From Rhizobium etli 8C-3 (lineage in GTDB: Bacteria; Pseudomonadota; Alphaproteobacteria; Rhizobiales; Rhizobiaceae), in the NCBI RefSeq assembly GCF_001908375.1, contig NZ_CP017244.1:1240001-1304000 (forward strand): DNA of 64,000 nt, in the 5' to 3' direction. Under the pieces are notes generated by a model that worked only from the letters and a program-made list of their open reading frames with translations, made no database searches and had not been told where the DNA came from. Positions 28,497 to 37,925 of the stretch are shown piece by piece; positions within the stretch are counted from its first letter, which is position 1, and every line of letters starts with the position of its first letter. The position numbers and the translations under genes are program-made.

Positions 28497-29503
28497 GCAC
28501 CATTTCCGCCCCAACCGAAAAGCGCGTCATTCCCGATCGTCTCGGCACACCGTTCCGCCGCATCATGGCCAGCTGGGAAGTACTGCTTTTCGGCGTTGCC
28601 ATCTTGATTTTCGTCTTCAACTCCATGGCATCACCCTACTTCCTGAATGCGTGGAACCTTTCGGACGCAACCTTCAATTTCACCGAAAAAGCGATGATCG
28701 CCTTTGCCATGGCGCTGCTTGTGATCGCAGGCGAGATCGACCTTTCGGTTGCAGCCATCATCGCGCTTGCATCGACGGCCATGGGAGCGGCTGCGCAGGC
28801 CGGTATCGCGACACCAGGCCTCGTGCTGATCGGCGTCGGTACAGGTCTGGTGTGCGGAGTTTTCAACGGCGTCCTCGTTTCCGTGCTGAAACTGCCGTCG
28901 ATCGTCGTCACCATCGGCACGATGAGCCTCTTCCGCGGCATCTCCTATATCGTGCTGGGGGACCAGGCATATGGCAAATATCCCGCCGATTTCGCCTACT
29001 TCGGCCAAGGTTATGTTGTCTGGGTGTTTTCCTTTGAATTCGTGTTATTCTTCCTGCTGGCAATCCTCTTTGCCATCCTGCTGCACGCCACGAACTTCGG
29101 CCGCCAGGTCTATACGATCGGCAATAACGATTTTGCCGCCCGCTTCTCCGGAATTCCGGTGGAACGCGTGAAATTCATCCTCTTCATGCTGACCGGGGTG
29201 ATGAGCGGTATCGCAGCAGTGTGTCTCACCTCGCGCCTTGGCTCCACCCGTCCCTCGATTGCGCAGGGCTGGGAGCTCGAAGTCGTCACCATGGTCGTGC
29301 TCGGCGGCGTCTCGATCCTCGGCGGCTCGGGCACGATCGGCGGCGTCGTCATCGCAGCCTTCGTCATGGGTCTCGTTACCTTCGGCCTGGGCCTCCTCAA
29401 CGTTCCGGGCATCGTCATGTCGATCTTCATCGGCTTGCTGCTCATCATCACAATTGCCATTCCGATCGTCGCCCGACGTATCAAAGCCATGAGTTCCAGA
29501 TGA
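28493..29503 (+). CDS. rhaQ: Rhamnose ABC transporter permease 2
   Basis: The 336-residue permease is homologous to RhaP, with [45 protein letters not shown] and the coupling loop [19 protein letters not shown]. Its ATG overlaps the rhaP stop, and its TGA overlaps the rhaU start (ATGA), so translation is coupled across the run. The N-terminal cytoplasmic tail of about 25 residues is polar. Confidence 0.93.
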   Translation: MSTISAPTEKRVIPDRLGTPFRRIMASWEVLLFGVAILIFVFNSMASPYFLNAWNLSDATFNFTEKAMIAFAMALLVIAGEIDLSVAAIIALASTAMGAAAQAGIATPGLVLIGVGTGLVCGVFNGVLVSVLKLPSIVVTIGTMSLFRGISYIVLGDQAYGKYPADFAYFGQGYVVWVFSFEFVLFFLLAILFAILLHATNFGRQVYTIGNNDFAARFSGIPVERVKFILFMLTGVMSGIAAVCLTSRLGSTRPSIAQGWELEVVTMVVLGGVSILGGSGTIGGVVIAAFVMGLVTFGLGLLNVPGIVMSIFIGLLLIITIAIPIVARRIKAMSSR

Positions 29504-29820
29504 CCCTTGAAAAACACGCCTTCAAGATGAAGCTCAATCCGGGCATGGAAGCGGAGTACAAGAAGCGGCACGACGAGATCTGGCCGGATCTCGTCGAGCT
29601 GCTGCACAAGTCCGGCGCGAGCGACTATTCGATCCATCTCGACCGCGAGACGAACACGCTCTTCGGCGTGCTGACGCGGCCGAAGGATCACACGATGGCG
29701 AGTTTGCCGGAACATCCTCTCATGAAAAAGTGGTGGGGCCATATGGCCGACATCATGGAAACAAATCCGGACAATTCACCGCGACAGAGCGACCTCGTCA
29801 CCGTCTTTCACATGCCATGA
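29500..29820 (+). CDS. rhaU: L-rhamnose mutarotase
   Basis: The 106-residue protein interconverts alpha and beta anomers of L-rhamnose. It shows the RhaU/RhaM pattern: [21 protein letters not shown] with the catalytic His near residue 24, the SDYSIHLD strand and the [15 protein letters not shown] tail. The R. leguminosarum protein of this name is an established mutarotase. Both ends overlap neighbours by four bases. A longer upstream frame is excluded because it would overlap rhaQ by nearly 280 bases. Confidence 0.94.
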   Translation: MTLEKHAFKMKLNPGMEAEYKKRHDEIWPDLVELLHKSGASDYSIHLDRETNTLFGVLTRPKDHTMASLPEHPLMKKWWGHMADIMETNPDNSPRQSDLVTVFHMP

Positions 29821-31199
29821 CCAAGCCGCCCGAATACCGCCGTATCGCCGTTTTCGATATCGGCAAGACGAATGCAAAAGTCGTCGTGCTCGACGGTCAA
29901 ACCGGCAGGGAAACGGCAGCCGCAAAAACGGCGAATACAGTCATACGGTCCGGCATCTATCCCCACTATGATATCGACAGCCTTTGGGATTTTGCAGTCG
30001 GTGCGCTGAAGTCTTTCGCGGCAAAGCCCGGCTTCGACGCGATTTCGATCACGACCCATGGCGCGTCAGCAGCGCTGCTCAGCGCAGACGGCAAGATTGC
30101 GATGCCGGTTCTCGATTACGAGCATGAATATCCGCAAGAAATCCAAGACGCCTATACGGCGCTGCGCCCTTCCTTCGAGGAGACTTATTCACCGCGCCAG
30201 TCGATGGGGCTGAATGTCGGCGCCCAGCTTCATTATCAGAAGACGGCCTTTAGGCTGGAATTCGCAAAGGTGGCAACAATCGTCACCTATCCTCAATATT
30301 GGGCGGCACGGCTGACGGGCGTTACAGCCAACGAGCTGACCTCGCTCGGCTGCCATACAGATCTCTGGAACCCAAGAAAAGGCGAATATTCATCGCTCGT
30401 CGATCGGCTCGGCATTCGCAATCTCATGGCGCCGATCCGCTCTGCTTTCGACGCGCTCGGCCCCGTCCTGCCGGTCATCGCCGCCGAGATCGGCCTGGCC
30501 ACAGAGGTCCCGGTCTATTGCGGGATCCATGATTCCAATGCTTCGCTGCTGCCGCATCTCGTTGCGCGCAGGGCGCCCTTTGCGGTTGTCTCCACTGGAA
30601 CATGGGTTGTAAGTTTCGGCGTCGGCGGCGATCTCACCCATCTCGACCCGGAGCGCGATGCGCTCGCCAATGTCGATGCCTATGGCCGGGCCGTGCCGTC
30701 CTCCCGCTTCATGGGCGGGCGCGAGTTCGAAATTCTTTCCGCAGAAATTGGCAATGTTCGGCTGGAAGACGTCGCCGCAGCACTCGACCCGGTCGTTGCA
30801 GGACATCTGATGCTGCTGCCGAACGTGGCCCCCGGCTCCGGCCCCTTTCCCGACTGCAAGAGGCACTGGCTGAATGCCGATGGCGCAAGCCCTGCGCAAC
30901 GCTACGCCGCCATGTGCCTCTACCTTGCTTTGATGACCGAGACCTGCCTCGGCCTGGTTGGCGCCGATGGGCCAGTCATCGTCGAAGGGCCGTTCGCGCT
31001 GAACGAGACGTATCTCAAGGTCCTCGCGGCATTGGTGGGACGGGAGGTGAGCGCGCTGCCTGGCTCGACCGGCACCAGCCAGGGCGCCGCATTGCTGACC
31101 GGTATCAGCCCCGCGCCCGGTCCGCAAAGACGTTTCACGCCAGCCACGATAACCGGTCTCAAGGAGTATCGTTGCGCCTGGCATAAAGCGATGGAATAA
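29817..31199 (+). CDS. rhaK: Rhamnulokinase-type sugar kinase (FGGY family)
   Basis: The 460-residue kinase begins with [16 protein letters not shown], the FGGY phosphate-1 motif, and has [28 protein letters not shown] and [17 protein letters not shown] (phosphate-2 region). In R. leguminosarum RhaK is the only rhamnose kinase and is also needed for activity of the RhaSTPQ transporter, an unusual coupling of kinase and ABC importer. It is the last gene of rhaRSTPQUK and starts within the rhaU stop. Confidence 0.93.
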   Translation: MTKPPEYRRIAVFDIGKTNAKVVVLDGQTGRETAAAKTANTVIRSGIYPHYDIDSLWDFAVGALKSFAAKPGFDAISITTHGASAALLSADGKIAMPVLDYEHEYPQEIQDAYTALRPSFEETYSPRQSMGLNVGAQLHYQKTAFRLEFAKVATIVTYPQYWAARLTGVTANELTSLGCHTDLWNPRKGEYSSLVDRLGIRNLMAPIRSAFDALGPVLPVIAAEIGLATEVPVYCGIHDSNASLLPHLVARRAPFAVVSTGTWVVSFGVGGDLTHLDPERDALANVDAYGRAVPSSRFMGGREFEILSAEIGNVRLEDVAAALDPVVAGHLMLLPNVAPGSGPFPDCKRHWLNADGASPAQRYAAMCLYLALMTETCLGLVGADGPVIVEGPFALNETYLKVLAALVGREVSALPGSTGTSQGAALLTGISPAPGPQRRFTPATITGLKEYRCAWHKAME

Positions 31200-31233
31200 C
31201 GGCTCTTTCCATTCGTGCTCTTTACCTCATCTC

Positions 31234-31256
31234 GAGCCGGCAGCTAATGTCGGCTC
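31234..31256 (+). terminator. Hairpin after rhaK
   Basis: Arms GAGCCGGCA (31234-31242) and TGTCGGCTC (31248-31256) pair at eight of nine positions around a five-base loop, 35 bases after the rhaK stop. Only ATTC follows, so termination strength is uncertain, and the structure sits close to the next start. Confidence 0.4.
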
Positions 31257-31282
31257 ATTCAGAATCAGGCGCAGGAGATATC

Positions 31283-32050
31283 ATGACGGATTCAAACGCG
31301 CTCTTCGATCCGCGTGCCCTTGCCGCGCGGCTTTTTAGCCTCCGCAATGCAGGCAAGCAGGCAAAGACTGCCGATTTCGCACTTCCAACCGACCTCCGCC
31401 ACGCCATGGACGCGCAGAATATGCTTGCAGCCGAGCAAGCCATTACCAGCAGTGCGTGGAAAGTGGCGGCCTCGCCGGATGGCCAGGCTGTGGCTGCGCC
31501 GCTTCATCCCTATATCGAAGCCGATTCGGGTGCCGAAATAATCTGGTCCGACGGCATGAAATTTGAAGCGGAGATTGCCATTCGGCTCGGCACGGATCTG
31601 CCGATCCGCGATAGCGGCTACAGCCGGGCTGAAGTCGCCGATGCAGTCGCGACCGTCCATCTCGGCGCAGAACTCCTGGTTTCCGCCATTCAGGAAAGCG
31701 GCAGGGCCTGCTTTTTGCTTTTCCTTGCCGATCGCCTCGGAAACAGCGGCTATGTACTTGGTCCGCAAGTGCCGAAAACGCTCATCGACACGGCGACCGG
31801 AACGCCACTGAAAGTCACTGTCAATGGCCAGCCGGTCTACGATGCCCCCGCGCAGCATCCGAAGGGCGACGTGCTCACCTGGCTTGTCGGCTACGCCAAT
31901 GACAGGTTGCGGCCGGAAAGCGCGCTGAAGTCAGGTGCGCTGATTACGACGGGGACCCTATGCGGCGCGATCGAACTGAACTCGCCCGGCAAGATCGACA
32001 TCCTTCTTGGCGAGACCAGCAAGCTTCACCTTTCGCTAGTCGCGAAATAA
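31283..32050 (+). CDS. 2-keto-4-pentenoate hydratase / fumarylacetoacetase superfamily protein
   Basis: The 255-residue protein resembles MhpD-type hydratases: an N-terminal helical part (DLRHAMDAQNMLAAEQA), then GMKFEAEIAIRLGTDLP containing a metal-site Glu pair, VHLGAELLVSAI, FLADRLGNSGYVLGPQVP and ALITTGTLCGAIEL near the end. Hydratases add water to 2-hydroxy-dienoates in aromatic meta-cleavage and related paths. AGGAG six bases before 31283 selects the start. It lies 83 bases after rhaK and ends exactly where the convergent dehydrogenase gene ends, so its pathway is unclear; it could use a product of either neighbouring operon. Confidence 0.8.
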   Translation: MTDSNALFDPRALAARLFSLRNAGKQAKTADFALPTDLRHAMDAQNMLAAEQAITSSAWKVAASPDGQAVAAPLHPYIEADSGAEIIWSDGMKFEAEIAIRLGTDLPIRDSGYSRAEVADAVATVHLGAELLVSAIQESGRACFLLFLADRLGNSGYVLGPQVPKTLIDTATGTPLKVTVNGQPVYDAPAQHPKGDVLTWLVGYANDRLRPESALKSGALITTGTLCGAIELNSPGKIDILLGETSKLHLSLVAK

Positions 32051-32932
32051 TCAGACCTTGCTGCGAAACATCTCGATGATGGCGGAAAAGTCCCTTCCGC
32101 CATTGCCCTGCTTTTCGAAGAGCGCGTAAAGCTGCGCGGCTTCGGCACCAAGCGGGGTTGATGCGCCGCTCGAAAGTGCCGCCTCCTGCGAAAGGCGCAA
32201 ATCCTTCAGCATCAAGGCGGCGGCAAAGCCCGGTTTAAAGGCGTTGTTTGCCGGCGAGGTCGGAACCGGTCCCGGCACCGGGCAATAGGTATTGATGGAC
32301 CAGCACTGACCGGACGATGTCGATGCAACATCAAAAAGCGCCTGGTGCGAGAGGCCGAGTTTTTCAGCCAGCACGAAAGCCTCGCAGACGCCGATCATCG
32401 ATATTCCGAGGATCATATTGTTACAGATCTTGGCCGCCTGCCCAGCGCCCGCTTCGCCGCAGTGGACGATCTTCTTGCCCATGGCTTCAAGGATCGGCTT
32501 GGCCTTGGCGAAACTTTCTTGCGAACCACCCGCCATGAAAGTAAGCGTTCCCGCCGCAGCCCCGCCCGTTCCACCGGAGACGGGAGCGTCGAGCGAAAGG
32601 CAGCCTGCCGCCTTGGCCATCGCATGGGCCTTACGCGCACTTTCGACGTCGATGGTCGAGCAGTCGATCACCAGCGCTCCTGCGGCAATGGAAGCGAGAA
32701 TGTCCGACCAGGCGGCCAGCACATGTTTCCCTTGCGGCAGCATCGTGACGACAGTCTCGGCACCGGCCACCGCCTGGCTCGCGTGGCTTGCAGGTTTCAC
32801 GCCGGTTTCCTCTGCCGCCTTGAGAACCGGCGCGGCGAGATCGAAACCCGTCACCTCATGCCCGGCCTTGACGAGATTGGCCGCCATCGGCCCGCCCATG
32901 TTGCCAAGCCCGATAAATGCGATCCGTGCCAT
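32051..32932 (-). CDS. 3-hydroxyisobutyrate dehydrogenase-like beta-hydroxyacid dehydrogenase
   Basis: The 293-residue protein has the beta-hydroxyacid dehydrogenase motifs in order: FIGLGNMGGPMAANL (NAD site), DAPVSGGTGGAAAGTLTFMAGG (substrate loop) and GAGQAAKICNN with the catalytic Lys near 171. The closest functional class is MmsB, which oxidises 3-hydroxyisobutyrate in valine breakdown, but related enzymes act on tartronate semialdehyde or other 3-hydroxy acids. It is the last gene of the leftward liv-type operon, nine bases after the GMC gene, and its stop abuts the convergent hydratase stop with no gap. Confidence 0.87.
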   Translation of the reverse strand: MARIAFIGLGNMGGPMAANLVKAGHEVTGFDLAAPVLKAAEETGVKPASHASQAVAGAETVVTMLPQGKHVLAAWSDILASIAAGALVIDCSTIDVESARKAHAMAKAAGCLSLDAPVSGGTGGAAAGTLTFMAGGSQESFAKAKPILEAMGKKIVHCGEAGAGQAAKICNNMILGISMIGVCEAFVLAEKLGLSHQALFDVASTSSGQCWSINTYCPVPGPVPTSPANNAFKPGFAAALMLKDLRLSQEAALSSGASTPLGAEAAQLYALFEKQGNGGRDFSAIIEMFRSKV

Positions 32933-32941
32933 GGTGGCCTC

Positions 32942-34537
32942 CTATCTGTTGTCTTCGATAATCATTGCGGCCGCCTTTTCGGCGATCATGATCGTTGGAG
33001 AATTCGTATTGCCTGACGTGATCGACGGCATGATGGAGGCATCCGCGATCCTGAGCTTGGCGAGCGCGCGCAGCTTCAGCCGCGGATCAACGACACTGTC
33101 CTTGTCTGCGCCCATTCGGCAGGTTCCGACCGGATGGAAGATCGTCGTGCCGATGTCGCCCGCCGCCCGCTCCAGATCGGCCTCCGTCTGATAGGAGGGA
33201 CCGGGTTTGAACTCCTCGGGCTGAAAGCGCGCAAAGGATGGCTGTGAAACGATCCGCCGTGTCAGCCTTATTGATCGAACAGCTATGTCGCGATCGCGCT
33301 CCGTCGAGAGGTATTTCGGAGCAATCGTCGGCTGCGTTGCAAAATCCGGGCTCGCAAGATGCACGGAGCCGCGGCTTTCCGGCCTCAGATTGCAGACGCT
33401 TGCGGTGATGGCCGGAAAGGCGTGCACCGGATCGCCGAACTTGTCGAGCGAGACCGGCTGTACGTGATACTGCAGGTCGGGAGTTTCCTTATCTGGCCCC
33501 GAGCGCGTAAAGATGCCAAGCTGGCTCGGTGCCATGGCCATCGGCCCGGATCGTCGGATCAGGTATTCGAGCCCGATAGCCGCCTTGCCGATCAACTTTG
33601 TCGCCTTCTCGTTCAGCGTCGGCACGCCGGTGACCTTGTAGGCGAGGCGAAGCTGCAGATGGTCTTGCAGGTTCTCCCCGACTCCCTTGACCTCGGCAAC
33701 GACATCGACCCCGGCCTTGTTCAGCACATCGCCGCGACCGATGCCGGAGAGCTCCAGGATATGCGGCGAGCCGATGGAACCGGCAGAAAGGATCGTCTCT
33801 TTGGCCGCATATGCGCGCTTGGCGATGCCGTCGTGCTGGTATTCGACGCCGGAAATGGCACCCTCCTCCACAAGCAGCCGTCGCACTTGCGCCTTCATCA
33901 GAACAGTCAGATTGGCGCGCTTCATAGCCGGCCGGAGGAAGGCCTTTGCCGTGTTCCAGCGAATACCGGAGCGCTGGTTGACGTCGAAATAGCCGGAGCC
34001 TTCGTTGCTGCCGCGGTTGAAATCCTCCGTGATCGGAATGCCGGCTTCCCGAGCCGCCTGCTGGAATGCGTCGAGCACGGCCCAGCGCACCCGCGCTTTT
34101 TCCACGCGCCATTCGCCACCTGCACCATGCATCTCGTCGGCGCCGCGGTAATAATCCTCCGATCTGCGAAAGAAGGGCACGATGTCGCTCCAACTCCAGC
34201 CGCTGCATCCCATCTGCCGCCAAAGGTCGTAGTCGCGGGCCTGGCCGCGCATATAGATCATGCCGTTGATCGACGAACAGCCGCCGAGCACCTTGCCGCG
34301 CGGATAGCCCAGAGCCCGGCCGTTCAGCCCTTCCTCGGGTGCAGTTGTAAAGCACCAGTCGGTGCGCGGATTGTTGATGCAGTAGAGATAGCCGACCGGG
34401 ATGTGTATCCAGTGGTAGTTGTCGTTGCCGCCGGCTTCCAGCAGTAGTACGCGGTTATTGCGGTCTTCGGATAGGCGGTTTGCCAGCACACAGCCCGCAC
34501 TGCCAGCGCCGATGATGATATAGTCGTAGCGATCCAT
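32942..34537 (-). CDS. GMC family FAD-dependent oxidoreductase (choline dehydrogenase-like)
   Basis: The 531-residue flavoprotein starts with YDYIIIGAGSAGCVLANRLSED (FAD dinucleotide site), continues with GYPRGKVLGGCSSINGMIYMRG (GMC signature 1) and SAGSIGSPHILELSGIG (signature 2), and ends with FHPVGTCRMGADKDSVVD holding the catalytic His and NTNSPTIMIAEKAA. GMC enzymes oxidise alcohols such as choline, polyols or aliphatic alcohols. Being co-transcribed with a liv-type transporter, it likely oxidises the imported substrate. Choline itself is not supported, since betB and betI are absent nearby. Confidence 0.91.
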   Translation of the reverse strand: MDRYDYIIIGAGSAGCVLANRLSEDRNNRVLLLEAGGNDNYHWIHIPVGYLYCINNPRTDWCFTTAPEEGLNGRALGYPRGKVLGGCSSINGMIYMRGQARDYDLWRQMGCSGWSWSDIVPFFRRSEDYYRGADEMHGAGGEWRVEKARVRWAVLDAFQQAAREAGIPITEDFNRGSNEGSGYFDVNQRSGIRWNTAKAFLRPAMKRANLTVLMKAQVRRLLVEEGAISGVEYQHDGIAKRAYAAKETILSAGSIGSPHILELSGIGRGDVLNKAGVDVVAEVKGVGENLQDHLQLRLAYKVTGVPTLNEKATKLIGKAAIGLEYLIRRSGPMAMAPSQLGIFTRSGPDKETPDLQYHVQPVSLDKFGDPVHAFPAITASVCNLRPESRGSVHLASPDFATQPTIAPKYLSTERDRDIAVRSIRLTRRIVSQPSFARFQPEEFKPGPSYQTEADLERAAGDIGTTIFHPVGTCRMGADKDSVVDPRLKLRALAKLRIADASIMPSITSGNTNSPTIMIAEKAAAMIIEDNR

Positions 34538-34554
34538 CTGATGTCACCGGCCGC

Positions 34555-35544
34555 TCAACGGCGATACACGAAGCCCAGTTTCCGGCCGATCCACGAGGCG
34601 TAGAATTCGCCGACGATCCCGCGGCGGAAGATCAACACGCAGATCATGAAAACGACGCCGGTGATGATCGTAACGGGAAATTCCGAAGTCGCGAGATAGT
34701 TCTGCAGTGTCACGACAAGCCCCGCCCCGAAGATCGGACCAATTAGCGTGCCTATGCCGCCGAGAAGCGTCATCAAGATCACCTCGCCCGACATCTGCCA
34801 GGCGACGTCCGTCAGCGTCGCGAACTGGAAAACCAGCGACTTCAAGGCTCCCGCCAACCCGGCAAGGGCTGCCGACATCACGAAGGCGCCGAGCTTGTAA
34901 CGCGCCACCGAATAGCCGAGCGAAATCGCTCGGTTCTCGTTTTCCCGGATCGATTTCAAGATCATGCCGAAGGGCGAATGGATGAAACGCCAGATCAAAA
35001 GCATGCCGATGACGAAGACCGCCAGGACGAAGTAGTACATGCTGGTGGAATTATTCAAATCGATGAAGCCGAAGAGATGCCCCCTCGGAACGGACTGGAT
35101 GCCGTCCTCGCCTTCGGTGAATTCCGCCTGCAGGCAGAAGAAGAAAAACATCTGCGAAAGCGCAAGCGTGATCATCGCGAAATAGATGCCCTGCCGGCGA
35201 ATTGCAATATAGCCCATGACGAGGCCGAGAAGCGCAGCACCCGCAACGCCGATCAGGATGCCGAGTTCCGGCGGCACTCCCCATGTCTTGACGGTATAGG
35301 CAGTGAAATAGGCCGCCCCGCCAAAGAAGGTCGCGTGCCCGAAGGAAAGCAATCCGGTATAGCCGAGCAGAAGGTTGAACGCGCAGGCAAAGAGTGCAAA
35401 GCACAGCAGCTTCATCAGAAAGATCGGGTAGAAGAAGAACGGTGCGAGCAGCAGGAGCAAAAGGCCGATGATCAGGAAGCCGGCCTGTACCGACAGTGCG
35501 GTGCGGCTCTTTTCTGCACGAATGGTTTCGGTGATGTCCGTCAT
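34555..35544 (-). CDS. Branched-chain amino acid-type ABC transporter permease (LivM-like)
   Basis: The protein of about 329 residues has some nine hydrophobic segments and LivM family landmarks: FNLLLGYTGLLSFGHATFFGGAAYF, RRQGIYFAMITLALSQM, RFIHSPFGMILKSIRENENRAISLGY (coupling region) and GGIGTLIGPIFGA. The start at 35544 directly follows the upstream TAA (TAAGATG), typical of coupled re-initiation; an ATG at 35553 is the alternative. It partners the LivH-like permease. Confidence 0.91.
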   Translation of the reverse strand: MTDITETIRAEKSRTALSVQAGFLIIGLLLLLLAPFFFYPIFLMKLLCFALFACAFNLLLGYTGLLSFGHATFFGGAAYFTAYTVKTWGVPPELGILIGVAGAALLGLVMGYIAIRRQGIYFAMITLALSQMFFFFCLQAEFTEGEDGIQSVPRGHLFGFIDLNNSTSMYYFVLAVFVIGMLLIWRFIHSPFGMILKSIRENENRAISLGYSVARYKLGAFVMSAALAGLAGALKSLVFQFATLTDVAWQMSGEVILMTLLGGIGTLIGPIFGAGLVVTLQNYLATSEFPVTIITGVVFMICVLIFRRGIVGEFYASWIGRKLGFVYRR

Positions 35545-35545
35545 C

Positions 35546-36433
35546 TTACGCATCCCGGCCGAAAAGGCCCGCGGGCCTGACGAGAAGCACGATCGCCATG
35601 ATCACGAAGATCACGATGTTCGACGCTTCCGGATAGAAAACCTTGGTCAGCCCCTCGGCAACGCCTAGAACGTAGCCGGTGACGATCGCCCCCATGATCG
35701 AGCCCATGCCGCCAACCACGACAACAGCAAAGACGACGATAATGATGTTGGACCCCATCAACGGCGAGACCTGGTAGACAGGTGCAGCCAGTACGCCGGC
35801 AAAGGCTGCAAGTCCGGCACCCAACGCATAGGTCAGCGTCAGCAGGACCGGCACATTGACCCCGAAGACCTGCACAAGCACGGCATTTTCCGTGGCCGCC
35901 CGAAGATAGGCTCCGAGCTTGGTCTTCTCGATGAGAAGCCAGGTGCCGATGCAGACCACCAGCGACATCACGACCACCCAGCCTCGATAGATCGGCAGGA
36001 ACATGAAACCGAGGTTGGTACCACCGGCAAGGGCTGACGGCGTGGCATAGGGCTGGCCGGAAGAACCGTAGAGATAGCGGAACGTCCCTTCGATCGCGAG
36101 CGCCATGCCGAACGTGAACAGCAATCCATAGAGTGGATCGAGGCCATAGAGCCTCCGCAAGAAGAGCCGCTCGACGACGGCGCCGAAAAGACCGACTGCG
36201 AGCGGAGCAAGAATAAGCGCGGGCCAGTAGCCGATACCGCCATAGGCGAGCATCAGGTAGGCGACGAAGGCGCCGAGCATGTATTGCGCGCCATGGGCAA
36301 AATTGATGATGCGCAACAGGCCGAAAATGATTGCCAGGCCAAGGCTCAAAAGCGCGTAGAAAGAACCGTTGATGAGGCCGATCAGCAACTGGCCGAGAAG
36401 GGCCTGCACGGGGATGCCGAATATCATCGTCAT
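35546..36433 (-). CDS. Branched-chain amino acid-type ABC transporter permease (LivH-like)
   Basis: The 295-residue permease shows LQQ-like LivH features: LLIGLINGSFYALLSLGLAIIFGLLRIINFAHG near the N terminus, GAYLRAATENAVLVQVFGVNV (coupling loop) and FAVVVVGGMGSIMGAIVTGYVLGVAEG. GGGAG precedes 36433 and the start lies just inside the region after the upstream stop at 36438. It ends with RPAGLFGRDA, the usual LivH tail. Confidence 0.92.
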   Translation of the reverse strand: MTMIFGIPVQALLGQLLIGLINGSFYALLSLGLAIIFGLLRIINFAHGAQYMLGAFVAYLMLAYGGIGYWPALILAPLAVGLFGAVVERLFLRRLYGLDPLYGLLFTFGMALAIEGTFRYLYGSSGQPYATPSALAGGTNLGFMFLPIYRGWVVVMSLVVCIGTWLLIEKTKLGAYLRAATENAVLVQVFGVNVPVLLTLTYALGAGLAAFAGVLAAPVYQVSPLMGSNIIIVVFAVVVVGGMGSIMGAIVTGYVLGVAEGLTKVFYPEASNIVIFVIMAIVLLVRPAGLFGRDA

Positions 36434-36437
36434 GGCA

Positions 36438-37139
36438 TCACACTCCCAGCACACTGTGCAGCGTATCCATCCGCTGCGGCAATTCGCCGACCGGGAACTC
36501 GGTCACCATCTGGCCATGGTCCATCAGATAGAAGCGGTCTGCAATGCGGCTTGCAAAGCGGAAATTCTGTTCGACGAGCAGTATGGTCATGCCGCGCTCC
36601 TTCAGCTTCCGCAGGACCTCACCGATACGTTGGACGATGACGGGCGCAAGCCCCTCGGTGGGCTCGTCGAGCAGCAGCATCTTGACTCCGGTGCGCAGGA
36701 CACGAGCGATCGCCAGCATCTGCTGCTCGCCACCGGAAAGCTTGGTCCCGGCGCTCGCGCGGCGCTCGTAAAGATTCGGGAAAAGTTCGTAGATCTCGTC
36801 GAGATTCATGCCGCCTTCGGCCACGACCGGTGGCAAGAGCAGGTTTTCCGACACGCTCAGTGTCGAAAAGATGCCGCGCTCCTCAGGCACGAAGCCGATG
36901 CCCTTGTGTGCCGTCTTGTGCAGCGGCACCTGCATCATATCCGCTCCGGCGAAGCTAATCTTGCCCCTGCGGGCCCGCACGATGCCGGTGATCGTGCGAA
37001 GCGTCGTTGTCTTGCCGACGCCGTTGCGGCCGAGGATAGTGACGGTTTCGCCTTCGCCGACATACATGTCGACGCCGTGCAGAATATGGCTTTCGCCGTA
37101 CCAGGCATTGAGGCCTCGAACTTCCAGCAGGGCAACCAT
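36438..37139 (-). CDS. Branched-chain amino acid-type ABC ATP-binding protein (LivF-like)
   Basis: The 233-residue ATPase has Walker A GRNGVGKT, signature LSGGEQQML and Walker B MLLLDEPTEGL, followed by VEQNFRFASRIADRFYLMDHG, the normal LivF switch region. Its ATG shares one base with the upstream LivG stop (TGATG). It pairs with the LivG-type ATPase to energise the importer. Confidence 0.93.
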   Translation of the reverse strand: MVALLEVRGLNAWYGESHILHGVDMYVGEGETVTILGRNGVGKTTTLRTITGIVRARRGKISFAGADMMQVPLHKTAHKGIGFVPEERGIFSTLSVSENLLLPPVVAEGGMNLDEIYELFPNLYERRASAGTKLSGGEQQMLAIARVLRTGVKMLLLDEPTEGLAPVIVQRIGEVLRKLKERGMTILLVEQNFRFASRIADRFYLMDHGQMVTEFPVGELPQRMDTLHSVLGV

Positions 37140-37921
37140 CAACTTTCCTCCGTGCCCATATAGGCCTCGCGGACGCGTGGATCCTGGCTGACGGAGGCGT
37201 AATCGCCCTCCGCGAGGATCTCGCCGCGCTGAAGTACGGTCACCTGCTGGCAGATATCGGCAACGACAGAAAGATTGTGTTCGACCATCAGTACCGCCCG
37301 CACGCGCGCAACCTCGCGGATGATGGCCGAAACGACGCTGACGTCCTCCTGCCCCATACCGGCCATCGGCTCGTCGAGAAGCAGAACCTTCGGATCGAGC
37401 GCAAGCGTCGTTGCGATCTCCAGTACGCGCTTGCGGCCGTAGGAAAGATCAGCGGCAATATGGTCGCGCTCCTTGGAAAGGCCGACATTTGCCAGCAATT
37501 CTTCGGCGCGGTCGTTCAGGCGATCGAGTGCAGACACCGGCCGCCAGAACTGCGTGGAGAGATTGTTCGGACGCTGCAGGGCGACACGCACATTGTCGAG
37601 CACCGACAGGTGCGGGAAGACCGCCGAAATCTGGAAGGAACGCACCAGCCCCATGCGCGCCACCTTGTCCGGCGATGTCCTGGTGATATCCGTCCCCATC
37701 AGCGTGATCGTGCCGTGCGTCGGCTGCAGAAACTTGGTCAGCAGGTTGAAGACCGTCGTCTTGCCCGCGCCATTCGGTCCGATGAGGGCATGGACGCTGG
37801 CATCATAGACGTCGAGATCGACATTTTTGACGGCCGTGAAGCCACCGAAATCCCGGCGAAGGCCGCGGGCGGAGAGTACCACCCGCGGCGTTGCATTCGT
37901 CTCTGTTGCGGGAACCGCCAT
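37139..37921 (-). CDS. Branched-chain amino acid-type ABC ATP-binding protein (LivG-like)
   Basis: The 260-residue ATPase has GPNGAGKTTVFNLLTKFLQP (Walker A), signature-region LSYGRKRVLEIATTLAL and Walker B VLLLDEPMAGMG, a LivG-type pattern, then VEHNLSVVADI. It starts five bases after the binding-protein stop, so no separate promoter is expected. Confidence 0.93.
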   Translation of the reverse strand: MAVPATETNATPRVVLSARGLRRDFGGFTAVKNVDLDVYDASVHALIGPNGAGKTTVFNLLTKFLQPTHGTITLMGTDITRTSPDKVARMGLVRSFQISAVFPHLSVLDNVRVALQRPNNLSTQFWRPVSALDRLNDRAEELLANVGLSKERDHIAADLSYGRKRVLEIATTLALDPKVLLLDEPMAGMGQEDVSVVSAIIREVARVRAVLMVEHNLSVVADICQQVTVLQRGEILAEGDYASVSQDPRVREAYMGTEES

Positions 37922-37925
37922 GAGC

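Noticed and set aside
32942..34537. Choline dehydrogenase betA
   Set aside because: The motifs are general GMC; betaine aldehyde dehydrogenase, betI and a choline transporter are absent nearby.
36433..37921. Labelling the ABC genes as a leucine/isoleucine/valine importer with liv gene symbols
   Set aside because: The family is clear but co-transcribed GMC and hydroxyacid dehydrogenases make the substrate doubtful, so only the type is given.
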